In this document: piece after piece, positions 16,320 to 23,929 of the stretch
Layout of the letters: each line of letters opens with the position of its first letter
Numbering within the stretch: position 1 is the first letter of the stretch
Origin: Sulfurimonas autotrophica
GTDB taxonomy: Bacteria; Campylobacterota; Campylobacteria; Campylobacterales; Sulfurimonadaceae
Assembly: GCA_015662405.1 (NCBI GenBank)
Contig: DQUE01000135.1
Coordinates: forward strand, 1-27,638
Length of the DNA: 27,638 nucleotides
Direction of reading: 5' to 3'
The notes under the pieces: generated by a model
Told to the model about the DNA's origin: nothing
What the model saw: the letters and a program-made list of their open reading frames with translations, nothing else
Databases searched by the model: none
Translations under genes and position numbers: made by a program

Positions 16320-16657
16320 ATCATTGTGTGACAAAGAGTTTATAAAAAACTTGTAAATTCTTTATTTTTATTGATACGGTCTATTTATGGCCGTGTTAAT
16401 ATTTTTATTCTTCCCCTCAAGTATAACTCATCTGCAGTAGTAGAATATCTTCGTCTATTGTATAGCTTTTTTTAATTTTTTTCATAATTTAGTTAGAGAG
16501 AATTTTGAACCTGATTCGAGATACACATGTCAGGTGTCCTCTTCTGAACAGAGTATATTATTATTTTTTTCCTGTTCCATGGTTTGAGTTTAAGTTTACC
16601 ATCTTCTAAACTCTATTTGGATAAAATGAGAGTAATATTTTAATTTAAGGCTTTCAA
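16320..16657. other. 338-bp gap before purH: terminator, dyads, possible relic ORFs
   Basis: The gap holds a probable terminator (16370-16400) and then an AT-rich stretch without a normal gene. Between 16509 and 16613 there are three perfect dyads: ACCTGA/TCAGGT, GAACAG/CTGTTC and GAGTTTA/TAAACTC; an ATGGT/ACCAT pair overlaps the last and would exclude it. On the minus strand two very short frames look protein-like: 16580-16530 (MEQEKNNNILCSEEDT) and 16485-16417 (begins MKKIKKSYTIDEDILLL, like the start of a ribbon-helix-helix antitoxin). They may be remains of a decayed gene. No known riboswitch consensus is visible before purH. Confidence 0.4.
16370..16400 (+). terminator. Probable intrinsic terminator of the lipoprotein gene
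   Basis: ATTGATACGGTC (16370-16381) and GGCCGTGTTAAT (16389-16400) form a 12-bp stem including three G-U pairs, with loop TATTTAT, followed by ATTTTTATTCTT. It lies 51 bp after the lipoprotein stop. Confidence 0.7.
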
Positions 16658-18196
16658 TTGAAAAAAAGAGCATTAGTAAGTGTAAGTGATAAAAAAGGTA
16701 TAGTTGATTTTTGTAAATCATTAGTAAAAAATGGATATGAAATTATTTCAACGGGTGGAACCTATAAACTTTTAAAAGAGAATGGTATATCTGCTATTGA
16801 AATTGATGAAGTTACAAAATTTCCTGAATGTTTTGAAGGGCGTGTAAAAACTTTAAATCCTTATGTCCATGGTGGAATACTCCATCGCCGTGACAAACAG
16901 TCACACTTGGACCAGGCAAAAGAGCTTGGTGTTGAAGCGATTGATTTGGTTTGTGTGAATCTCTATCCATTCAAAGAGACGATTGCAAGAACAGATGATT
17001 TTGATGATATTATAGAAAATATCGACATTGGTGGTCCAGCTATGGTACGCTCTGCTGCTAAAAATTTTGATTCTGTACTTATTGTCACTGATGTGCAAGA
17101 TTATAATGGAGTAATAGAGACAATAGAAAAGGGCAAAAATACCAAAGAGTTTCGTCGTGGTTTTATGATAAAAGCATATGAGCATACAGCTGCATATGAC
17201 GCAATGATTGCAAACTATATGAACGAGCGCTTTAATGAAGGTTTTGGAGAGAAGCAATTTATTGTTGGAAATAAAGTAATGAATACACGTTATGGTGAAA
17301 ACCCTCATCAAAAAGGTGCGTTGTATGAATTTGATAAGCATTTTTCAAATAATTTTAAAACACTCAAAGGGGAAGCGAGTTTTAATAATCTGAATGACTT
17401 AAACGGTGCTGTAAAAATTGCTGCTGCATTTGGAGATGATAATGCCGTATGTATCTCAAAACATGGCAATCCTTGTGGTTTTGCAATTAAAGATACACTA
17501 TTAGAAGCTTATACTGAAGCATTAAAGTGTGATCCAGTATCTGCTTTTGGTGGTGTAGTTGCTGTTAACGGTACTGTGGACAAAGAACTAGCGCAAAAGA
17601 TGAATGAAATTTTCATAGAAGTTGTCATTGCTGGACGTATTACCGAAGAGGCACAAGAGGTTTTTCGTACAAAGAAGCGTATTAAACTTTTTGAAACGAG
17701 TACAGACAAACTTGTGCTTGCAAATGATAAAAAAGATTTTAAACATATTGATGGTGGATTTATTTTTCAAGATGCTGATAAAGTAAAAGCTGATGAAGTA
17801 AAAAATGCAAAATTAATGAGTAAAAAAGCTGCAACTACCAAAGAGATTAAAGATTTGGAAATTGCATATAAAGTGGCAGCATTGACAAAATCAAATTGTG
17901 TTGTATATGTGAAAAATGCAGCAATGGTCGCTGTTGGAATGGGTATGACAAGTCGTGTAGATGCTGCACAGTGTGCCTTGAAAAAGGCGCAAGAGATGGG
18001 ACTTGATGTTTCGGGGGCTGCACTTGCTAGTGAAGCATTTTTTCCATTTCGTGATTCTATCGATGCTGCTGCAGCAGCAGGTATCAAAAATATAATTGAA
18101 CCAGGTGGTTCTATTCGAGATGATGAAATAATTGCAGCAGCTGACGAATATGGAATGAGCCTCTACTTTTCAGGAATTCGTCATTTCTTACATTAA
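16658..18196 (+). CDS. purH: Bifunctional AICAR transformylase / IMP cyclohydrolase
   Basis: Last two steps of IMP synthesis: formylation of AICAR with 10-formyl-THF and ring closure. The 512-residue enzyme has the N-terminal MGS-like cyclohydrolase domain (about 1-195; STGGTYKLL, GRVKTLNPYVHGGIL, NIDIGGPAMVRSAAKN) and the C-terminal transformylase domain with KHGNPCG (268-274; catalytic Lys-His pair) and AFFPFRDSIDAAAAAGI near the end. The start is TTG at 16658 with AAGG seven bases ahead. A possible promoter, TTGAGT-N17-TAAACT, lies at 16584-16612 but is weak and falls inside the dyads described for the gap. It is followed by cbpA, which has its own promoter. Confidence 0.98.
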   Translation: MKKRALVSVSDKKGIVDFCKSLVKNGYEIISTGGTYKLLKENGISAIEIDEVTKFPECFEGRVKTLNPYVHGGILHRRDKQSHLDQAKELGVEAIDLVCVNLYPFKETIARTDDFDDIIENIDIGGPAMVRSAAKNFDSVLIVTDVQDYNGVIETIEKGKNTKEFRRGFMIKAYEHTAAYDAMIANYMNERFNEGFGEKQFIVGNKVMNTRYGENPHQKGALYEFDKHFSNNFKTLKGEASFNNLNDLNGAVKIAAAFGDDNAVCISKHGNPCGFAIKDTLLEAYTEALKCDPVSAFGGVVAVNGTVDKELAQKMNEIFIEVVIAGRITEEAQEVFRTKKRIKLFETSTDKLVLANDKKDFKHIDGGFIFQDADKVKADEVKNAKLMSKKAATTKEIKDLEIAYKVAALTKSNCVVYVKNAAMVAVGMGMTSRVDAAQCALKKAQEMGLDVSGAALASEAFFPFRDSIDAAAAAGIKNIIEPGGSIRDDEIIAAADEYGMSLYFSGIRHFLH

Positions 18197-18199
18197 AAA

Positions 18200-18221
18200 A
18201 ATCAAGGTGCTCACCTTGATT
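18200..18221. other. 10-bp inverted repeat between purH and the cbpA promoter
   Basis: AATCAAGGTG and CACCTTGATT are perfectly complementary around CT, starting 3 bases after the purH stop. Read on the minus strand the stem is followed by seven Ts, giving a good intrinsic terminator pointing back into purH; on the + strand no T-run follows. Its right arm overlaps the HspR half-site CTTGATT and the first bases of the -35 box, so it may instead extend the operator. Confidence 0.55.
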
Positions 18222-18235
18222 GACATACGCTCAAC
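18215..18235 (+). promoter_or_regulatory. HAIR-like HspR operator at the cbpA promoter
   Basis: CTTGATT, seven bases (GACATAC), GCTCAAC: half-sites match the HAIR consensus CTTGAGT-N7-ACTCAAG at 6/7 and 5/7 with exact spacing. The site covers the -35 hexamer, as it does at grpE. This predicts autorepression of cbpA-hspR, as established for HspR in Helicobacter pylori and Streptomyces. Confidence 0.75.
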
Positions 18236-18249
18236 TAATATGATATAAT
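18220..18249 (+). promoter_or_regulatory. Consensus sigma-70-type promoter of cbpA-hspR
   Basis: TTGACA (18220-18225) and TATAAT (18244-18249), both perfect, 18 bases apart. The leader to the cbpA ATG would be about 43 bases and includes the AGAAGGA ribosome site. Confidence 0.85.
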
Positions 18250-18298
18250 ACCACTAATTAAAAATATATTACAAATCAAAAATTAGAAGGAATTATAT

Positions 18299-19192
18299 AT
18301 GAGCAAATCATTATACGAAACACTTGAAGTGTCTCCAAATGCAAGTGAATCAGAAATTAAAAAAGCATACAGAAAATTGGCACGTAAGTATCATCCGGAC
18401 GTCAATAAAGATGCTAGTGCTGAAGAAAAGTTTAAAGAGATTAATGCAGCCTATGAAGTATTGAGCGATAAAGAGAAAAAAGCACAATACGACCAATACG
18501 GTGATGCAATGTTTGGCGGTCAAAATTTCCATGACTTTTCAAGAAGTCAAGGTGGCAATGTTGATCTTGATGAAATATTACGCCAAATGTTCTCAGGTGG
18601 CGGTGGCGCTGGAGGATTTAGTGGATTTGGTGGTTTCAGTGGTGCTGGAGCATCTGGTTTTGGTGGACAACAGCACTATCAAGAACCAAATCTTGACATA
18701 GAAACAAATGTAACTATTCCTTTTGCTACGGCTATTTTAGGCGGTTCACATTCGGTTTCAGTGAATGGAGAACGTTTTGATATTAAAATTCCTGCTGGTG
18801 TAAAAGATGGCGAGAGAATGCGCGTTAAAGGAAAAGGACATGCACAAAACGGAAGAGTAGGTGATCTCTTCTTGCGTATACATGTTGCACCAAATCCAGA
18901 GTATGAAAGAGAGGGAGATGATTTAGTGAAAACTATTGATGTTCCTTTATATGCTGCACTCTTTGGTGATAAAATATCAGTTCAGACATTAGAAAAAGAG
19001 ATTAAACTTAAAATACCTCAAAATACAAAAAACGGACAACGTTTCCGTGTAAAAGGTATGGGTGCGATGAATCGTAAAACAAAGCAAAGAGGTGATTTGT
19101 ATTTAAAAGTAAATATTGTATTACCTAAGGTTGAAGATTTAGATTCAGAGTTAGTAAAAGTAATGAAAGAAAAACTACCTAGAACATTATAA
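18299..19192 (+). CDS. cbpA: DnaJ-family co-chaperone CbpA (Hsp40 without zinc domain)
   Basis: Co-chaperone that delivers substrates to DnaK and stimulates its ATPase. The 297-residue protein has a J domain (1-70) with the essential HPD at 32-34, a Gly/Phe-rich linker (about 98-123, GGGGAGGFSGFGGFSG), then two C-terminal beta-sandwich substrate-binding domains (about 135-295). The CxxCxGxG zinc fingers of true DnaJ are missing, which makes it class II (CbpA/DjlA-independent type). In H. pylori cbpA precedes hspR and the co-chaperone influences HspR binding, so the pairing here probably carries the same feedback. AGAAGGA lies about 9 bases before the ATG. It is followed 17 bp later by hspR in the same transcript. 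Confidence 0.96.
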   Translation: MSKSLYETLEVSPNASESEIKKAYRKLARKYHPDVNKDASAEEKFKEINAAYEVLSDKEKKAQYDQYGDAMFGGQNFHDFSRSQGGNVDLDEILRQMFSGGGGAGGFSGFGGFSGAGASGFGGQQHYQEPNLDIETNVTIPFATAILGGSHSVSVNGERFDIKIPAGVKDGERMRVKGKGHAQNGRVGDLFLRIHVAPNPEYEREGDDLVKTIDVPLYAALFGDKISVQTLEKEIKLKIPQNTKNGQRFRVKGMGAMNRKTKQRGDLYLKVNIVLPKVEDLDSELVKVMKEKLPRTL

Positions 19193-19209
19193 AAGAGGAG
19201 GGTATGACT

Positions 19210-19584
19210 ATGCATTATTATGATGAACCGGTTTATTTGATTAGTATCGTGGCTAAAATTTTAGATATTCATCCACAGACATTGCGTCAGTATGAGAGAG
19301 AAAATTTGATAAATCCATCTCGTTCAAATGGACGCATTAGACTCTATTCTCAAAGAGATATAGAGCGAATAAAATTAATTTTACGATTAACGCGTGAGTT
19401 AGGGGTTAACTTAGCTGGTGTAGATATTATTTTGAATTTAAAAGAGACGATTGATGGGCTTGAAAAAGAGATTGCTGAGCTTCGCCATGAAGTAGAAGTA
19501 GCCAAAAATGCGCATTCTGTCTCTCCTGAAAAATCTCTTGTAACGAAGAAAAGTCTTTATGAGATAGTAGTTTTTAAAGAGTAA
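19210..19584 (+). CDS. hspR: Heat-shock repressor HspR (MerR family)
   Basis: MerR-type transcriptional repressor of chaperone genes. The short product (124 residues from ATG 19210) has the winged-helix start PVYLISIVAKILDIHPQTLRQYERENLI with RSNGRIRLYSQRDIERI, the characteristic HspR/GlnR-like pattern, then a dimerising coiled coil (about 75-105) and a short tail. There is no metal or drug-binding C-terminal domain. I prefer ATG 19210 because GGAGG is 8 bases ahead; the in-frame ATG at 19204 is only 2 bases from it and would add two residues. Located directly behind cbpA. Likely targets are the two HAIR-like promoters in this window. Confidence 0.94.
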   Translation: MHYYDEPVYLISIVAKILDIHPQTLRQYERENLINPSRSNGRIRLYSQRDIERIKLILRLTRELGVNLAGVDIILNLKETIDGLEKEIAELRHEVEVAKNAHSVSPEKSLVTKKSLYEIVVFKE

Positions 19585-19600
19585 AAATTTTACTCTTTAA
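19574..19600. terminator. Bidirectional terminator between hspR and murA
   Basis: TTAAAGAGTAAAA and TTTTACTCTTTAA are perfect 13-base inverted arms around one A. Both stop codons (hspR TAA 19582-19584; murA TAA at 19592-19590) lie inside the palindrome. A-rich and T-rich flanks inside the stem would give U-tracts on both sides of a shorter hairpin. Confidence 0.7.
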
Positions 19601-20852
19601 GTCTTTGTATCTTTGCTCCGACGAGGTGAAGTTTTTTCTCTAATGAATCATATCCACGATCTAGATGGTAAATACGATGTATATTAGTCTCTTTGTCTGC
19701 AACAAGTGCTGCAAGTACTAGGGCACTAGATGCTCGTAAATCAGTTGCCATAACATCTGTTCCATATAAGTCACTTTTTCCGTTTACTGTTGCAGTATTT
19801 CCATTTAATGTAATGTCGGCACCCATTCGCTGGAGTTCACTTACATGCATGAAGCGATTTTCAAACAGTCTCTCTTCTATAATAGATACACCCTCAGCTT
19901 GAGTGGCTAATGCCATGAACTGTGCTTGCATATCTGTTGGAAATGCAGGATACTCCTGTGTGACAATTTTAACAGGTTTAATATTTTTGGATGGATGGAT
20001 AGTAATAGTATCATCTGTAATTGTGAATCTACTGCCCATCTCTTCGAGTTTCGATAAAACAGCTCCTAAATGTTTTGGTTCAACATTTTTAAGTGTGAGT
20101 TCTGATCTTGTAATTGCACCAGCACATAGATAAGTTCCTGCTTCAATTCTATCAGGAATAACACAAAACTCTTCAATAGTTAAAAGTTCTCCATCTGTTC
20201 CATGTATCTCTAATATAGCAGTTCCAATACCTTTAATTGTCACTCCACTGGCATGAAGAACTTCACACAGTTGTACTACTTCAGGTTCTCTAGCTGCATT
20301 GGTAATGGTTGTGACACCTTTTGCAAGTGCTGCTGCCATAACAATGTTTGCCGTTCCTGTAACTGTTACTTTGTCAAAAATAATATCACACCCATGTAGT
20401 CCATTTGGTGTAGTTGCTTCAATATATCCAGCTTTGATATCTATTTTAGCACCCATCTGTTCTAGGGCTTTGAGGTGAAGATCAATAGGACGTTGCCCAA
20501 TTGCACATCCACCCGGTAAAGAGACTTCACAGTGTCCAAAGCGAGATAATATGGGTCCTAATACTAAAATAGAAGCACGCATTGTCTTTACGATATCATA
20601 AGTTGCCTTTGTTTTACTCAGATTTGAAGTGTCAACAACGACTCTGTCTTGGAAAAATTCGCATGTAGCACCGAGATTTGATAAAAGTTTTAAAAGGGTT
20701 CGAATATCGACAACATGTGGTAAGTTTTTGATATGTACACTATTTTTTGCAAGAATGCTCATTGCAATGAGAGGTAAAGACGCATTTTTAGCACCTGAGA
20801 TATTGATTGTACCTTCGAGCGAAGCTACATTTTGTATTTTTAAATAGTCCAT
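19590..20852 (-). CDS. murA: UDP-N-acetylglucosamine 1-carboxyvinyltransferase
   Basis: First committed step of peptidoglycan synthesis: transfers enolpyruvyl from PEP to UDP-GlcNAc in the cytoplasm; the target of fosfomycin. The 420-residue product is full length with the EPSP-synthase-like two-domain fold. K22 in GAKNASLPL and the loop SLPGGCAIGQRP with catalytic C116 are present, so the enzyme should be fosfomycin-sensitive at this position (Cys, not Asp). DRIEAGTYLCAG and the C-terminal YHLDRGYDSLEKKLHLVGA motif complete the picture. It is a single gene, convergent with hspR and divergent from the M3 peptidase. Confidence 0.98.
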   Translation of the reverse strand: MDYLKIQNVASLEGTINISGAKNASLPLIAMSILAKNSVHIKNLPHVVDIRTLLKLLSNLGATCEFFQDRVVVDTSNLSKTKATYDIVKTMRASILVLGPILSRFGHCEVSLPGGCAIGQRPIDLHLKALEQMGAKIDIKAGYIEATTPNGLHGCDIIFDKVTVTGTANIVMAAALAKGVTTITNAAREPEVVQLCEVLHASGVTIKGIGTAILEIHGTDGELLTIEEFCVIPDRIEAGTYLCAGAITRSELTLKNVEPKHLGAVLSKLEEMGSRFTITDDTITIHPSKNIKPVKIVTQEYPAFPTDMQAQFMALATQAEGVSIIEERLFENRFMHVSELQRMGADITLNGNTATVNGKSDLYGTDVMATDLRASSALVLAALVADKETNIHRIYHLDRGYDSLEKKLHLVGAKIQRLKE

Positions 20853-20887
20853 AGGTCTCTTTATATTTTCATAAATTTATAGTCGAC

Positions 20888-20893
20888 ATTATA
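20888..20893 (-). promoter_or_regulatory. Probable -10 box of murA
   Basis: TATAAT on the minus strand (20893-20888), about 35 bases before the ATG, inside the 111-bp divergent gap. No clear -35. The opposing gene probably uses TATACT at 20934-20939, so the two promoters are back to back. Confidence 0.45.
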
Positions 20894-20963
20894 TCTAATT
20901 AAAACGATTATATATTAAACAGTATATTTTTGATATACTCTATTTTTTAAAGGAAAACAATAT

Positions 20964-22916
20964 ATGAAAAAATTTTTACAATTTGAGTGTGATTTAGAAA
21001 ACTTCATAAGCAAACTAACGCAATACCTCGATGCAAATAATAAAAAAATAGAGACTCTGCTCCAACAAAAAGAAAAGACATATGCAAACTTTGTAAAACC
21101 TTTGGAGATGATGGGGGAGTATTTAGAAGAGTTTTTTACTCCTCTATCGCATCTTAATTCGGTAAACAACTCCGAAATAACACAAAAAGTTTATACAGAA
21201 TCATTACCGATTATTACAGAATATTCAACACAACTTTCACAAAATATTGCTATATACAATGCCTACAGAGATATTTTACAAAACGAAGCAACATCACTCA
21301 CTAGTGAACAAAAAAGAGTTTTAGAATTAAATATTTTACATTTTGAGTTAAGTGGTGCTCACTTAGATGCAAAGACAAAACAGAGACTACAAGAGATCAA
21401 CTTAAAAAAGAGTGAACTCGCAAATAGTTTTTCTCAAAATCTACTCAATGCAACAGATGCCTATGAGTATATTATTACCGATGAAGCAGACCTTGAGGGG
21501 TTGCCTCAAAGTGAAATAGAGAGTGCTAAATTCGAAGATAATGGTGTTGTAAAGTATAGATTTACACTCCAAATGCCCTCATACACTGCCTACATGACAT
21601 ATGGAAAAAATAGAAAAATCAGAGAAGAGCTCTATCGTGCCTATGTTTCACGCGCACCTGAGAATGCAAAAATTATCGATGAGCTCCTTGCACTGCGAAA
21701 TGAGATGAGTCAGCTTTTAGGATTTCAAAACTATGCCGAGTTCTCTCTTGCTACAAAGATGGCGCAAGATGAAAAGAGTGTTTTAGGATTTTTAGAGGAT
21801 CTCCTACACAACGCAACTCCTCAAGCAAAGCGTGAACTACAAGAGTTACAAAAAATAGCGCCCCACAAACTAGAGAGCTATGACACAGCATACTATGCAG
21901 AGATAGCAAAAAAGGCACAATATGATATAGATGAAGAGGAGTTTCGTCCCTATTTTGAGCAAAAAAGTGTTCTTGAAGGCATGTTTATGTTTTTAAACAA
22001 ACTTTTTAACATTACATGGAAGCCGATAGATGAAAAACTATGGCATGAAAAAGCATATGCTTATGATGTATATGAAAATGGGGTGCTAAAGGCGAGGGTC
22101 TATTTTGATCTAGAAGCAAGAGAGGCAAAGCGAGGTGGAGCTTGGATGCACAATTGGCAAACACACTGCGTTGATGAATCAGGCAAAGAGCAATTGGCGT
22201 CAGCCTTTATAGTATGTAATTTTCCACCATCAAGCGATACAACTCCATCACTCCTTCGCCATGATGATGTTGTTACTCTTTTTCATGAGATGGGTCATAC
22301 ACTGCACCACATACTTAGTGAAGTTAAAGAAAATGAAGTTAGCGGTGTCAATGGCGTAGAGTGGGATGCTGTTGAGTACCCTTCTCAATTTTTAGAGAAT
22401 TTTGCCTATGAACCTCAAGTGCTTAAAATGTTTGCAAAACACTACAAAACTAGCGATACTTTGCCAGATGAGATGATAGATAGACTTGTGCAGAGCAAAA
22501 ACTTTCTCTCTGCTATGGGTATGCTCAGACAGCTTGAGTTTTCACTTTTTGATTTTAAACTACATACAAAAGTTTATCAAGGAGATGAGGTACAAGAGCT
22601 TTTAGATACTATAAGAGAAAAAACAGCACTCATTACACCACCAAAATATAACAAGTTTCAAAATGGATTTGCACATATATTCTCAGGAGGTTATGCTGCA
22701 GGATACTACAGCTATAAATGGGCTGAAGTCTTAAGTGCAGATACTTTTTATACTGTAATAGATGAAAATATTTTCTCTTCATCTGTGGCAAAAAAATATC
22801 AAAATATTATTTTACATCGTGGTGGATCACAAAGCATGCAAGAGCTCTATCTTGAACTAATGGGTAGAGAACCTGATACAACACAACTACTACGACTCAA
22901 TGGTATTGTTGCGTGA
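20964..22916 (+). CDS. M3A-family oligopeptidase (oligopeptidase A-like)
   Basis: Cytoplasmic zinc metallopeptidase that cleaves short peptides, including processed signal peptides. The 650-residue, mostly helical protein has the zinc site HEMGH at 441-445 and the third ligand in VEYPSQFLENF (E471), spacing as in thimet oligopeptidase/OpdA. Downstream come the substrate-contacting FSGGYAAGYYSYKWAEVLSAD and a C-terminal GREPDTTQLLRLNG, typical of the M3A branch (PrlC/Dcp) rather than PepF. No signal peptide. AAAGGAA lies 7-8 bases before the ATG. Its stop overlaps the GTG start of the next gene by four bases, so the two are coupled. Confidence 0.95.
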   Translation: MKKFLQFECDLENFISKLTQYLDANNKKIETLLQQKEKTYANFVKPLEMMGEYLEEFFTPLSHLNSVNNSEITQKVYTESLPIITEYSTQLSQNIAIYNAYRDILQNEATSLTSEQKRVLELNILHFELSGAHLDAKTKQRLQEINLKKSELANSFSQNLLNATDAYEYIITDEADLEGLPQSEIESAKFEDNGVVKYRFTLQMPSYTAYMTYGKNRKIREELYRAYVSRAPENAKIIDELLALRNEMSQLLGFQNYAEFSLATKMAQDEKSVLGFLEDLLHNATPQAKRELQELQKIAPHKLESYDTAYYAEIAKKAQYDIDEEEFRPYFEQKSVLEGMFMFLNKLFNITWKPIDEKLWHEKAYAYDVYENGVLKARVYFDLEAREAKRGGAWMHNWQTHCVDESGKEQLASAFIVCNFPPSSDTTPSLLRHDDVVTLFHEMGHTLHHILSEVKENEVSGVNGVEWDAVEYPSQFLENFAYEPQVLKMFAKHYKTSDTLPDEMIDRLVQSKNFLSAMGMLRQLEFSLFDFKLHTKVYQGDEVQELLDTIREKTALITPPKYNKFQNGFAHIFSGGYAAGYYSYKWAEVLSADTFYTVIDENIFSSSVAKKYQNIILHRGGSQSMQELYLELMGREPDTTQLLRLNGIVA

Positions 22917-23929
22917 AATTTCTCTCTCTTTTACTACTATTTGTCTCACTAGTCTACGGAGAAACAACATTGAAAATCGCAACATATAATGTAGAAAATC
23001 TGTTTGATTTGCAACGAAATGGATATGAGTACCCAGAGTATATTCCCTATACGAAATCAAATTGGAATAGAAAAAACTATAAAATAAAATTAAAAAATAT
23101 TGCAAAAGTGATTAAAGATATTAATCCTGATATAATTGGGCTCCAAGAGATTGAGTCCTTACAGGCATTAAAAGACTTACGCTATACATTAAAAAAAGAA
23201 GGACTTTATTTTCAGTACTATAAAATCGCCGACTTAAAATCTACAACAATTAAAGTAGCAATTTTAAGTAAAATTCCTTTTGTATATACCCATGAAATAG
23301 CTGTCACATCCTCCTACAAATACAGAAATATATTAGAAGTAAAAGTAAAAATAGGTGATGAAGATTTGTATATTTTAATCAATCACTGGAAATCAAAAGC
23401 TGGACCAGAGAGTATGCGTATAGTCTCTGCAAAAAAACTAAAAAAGAGAGTTCAAGAACTTGGCAAAGAGAAAAATATTATTGCTCTTGGTGATTTCAAC
23501 TCTGATTATGAAGAGTATAAAATTTTTAAGAGAAAACGCAAACTAAACGATACAGGTGGAATAACCGGAATTAATCACATACTAGGTACTATAAAGTATC
23601 AAGCTAAACCAGAAGATGTTCAAGTAGAGCCATATGATTTTTATAACCTATGGTATGACACCATATCAAAGAAGAGATATAGTTATATATATAAGAAAAA
23701 AAAAGAGGCAATAGATAACATTTTAGTCACAGCAGCACTGCTTGATAAGAGAGGACTTGACTATCAACCACATAGTATCACTCCTTTTGAAAAACCCTAT
23801 TTATTTAAAGGAAAAGATATTTTTAGATGGCAGACAACGAGAAGTAGATTAAGACGTCATAAAGGAAAAGGCTATTCAGATCATCTTCCTGTCATAGCAG
23901 AGTTTATTCTGCATGAAGACACCAATTAA
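22913..23929 (+). CDS. Exported endonuclease/exonuclease/phosphatase-family protein
   Basis: A 338-residue metal-dependent hydrolase of the EEP (DNase I-like) fold. An N-terminal signal peptide (about 1-16, KFLSLLLLFVSLVYG) sends it out of the cytoplasm. Active-site motifs are all visible: ATYNVENLFD (N26), LQEIES (E79), NHWKSK (H158), LGDFNSD (D194, N196) and SDHLPV (D323, H324). A basic stretch (RSRLRRHKGKG) precedes the last motif. It could be an extracellular or periplasmic nuclease for nutrient recovery or a phosphodiesterase; sequence alone does not decide. GTG start overlapping the peptidase stop (GTGA). Its 3' end overlaps the convergent ung gene by 26 bp. Confidence 0.93.
   Translation: MKFLSLLLLFVSLVYGETTLKIATYNVENLFDLQRNGYEYPEYIPYTKSNWNRKNYKIKLKNIAKVIKDINPDIIGLQEIESLQALKDLRYTLKKEGLYFQYYKIADLKSTTIKVAILSKIPFVYTHEIAVTSSYKYRNILEVKVKIGDEDLYILINHWKSKAGPESMRIVSAKKLKKRVQELGKEKNIIALGDFNSDYEEYKIFKRKRKLNDTGGITGINHILGTIKYQAKPEDVQVEPYDFYNLWYDTISKKRYSYIYKKKKEAIDNILVTAALLDKRGLDYQPHSITPFEKPYLFKGKDIFRWQTTRSRLRRHKGKGYSDHLPVIAEFILHEDTN

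Noticed and set aside
16501..16657. Purine riboswitch before purH
   Set aside because: None of the conserved core sequences of the guanine/adenine or other purine-related riboswitches is visible; the dyads alone are not enough.
19903..20133. Open frame antisense to murA, and similar frames opposite lepA, prs and purH
   Set aside because: They overlap strongly conserved enzymes on the other strand and show no protein family features.
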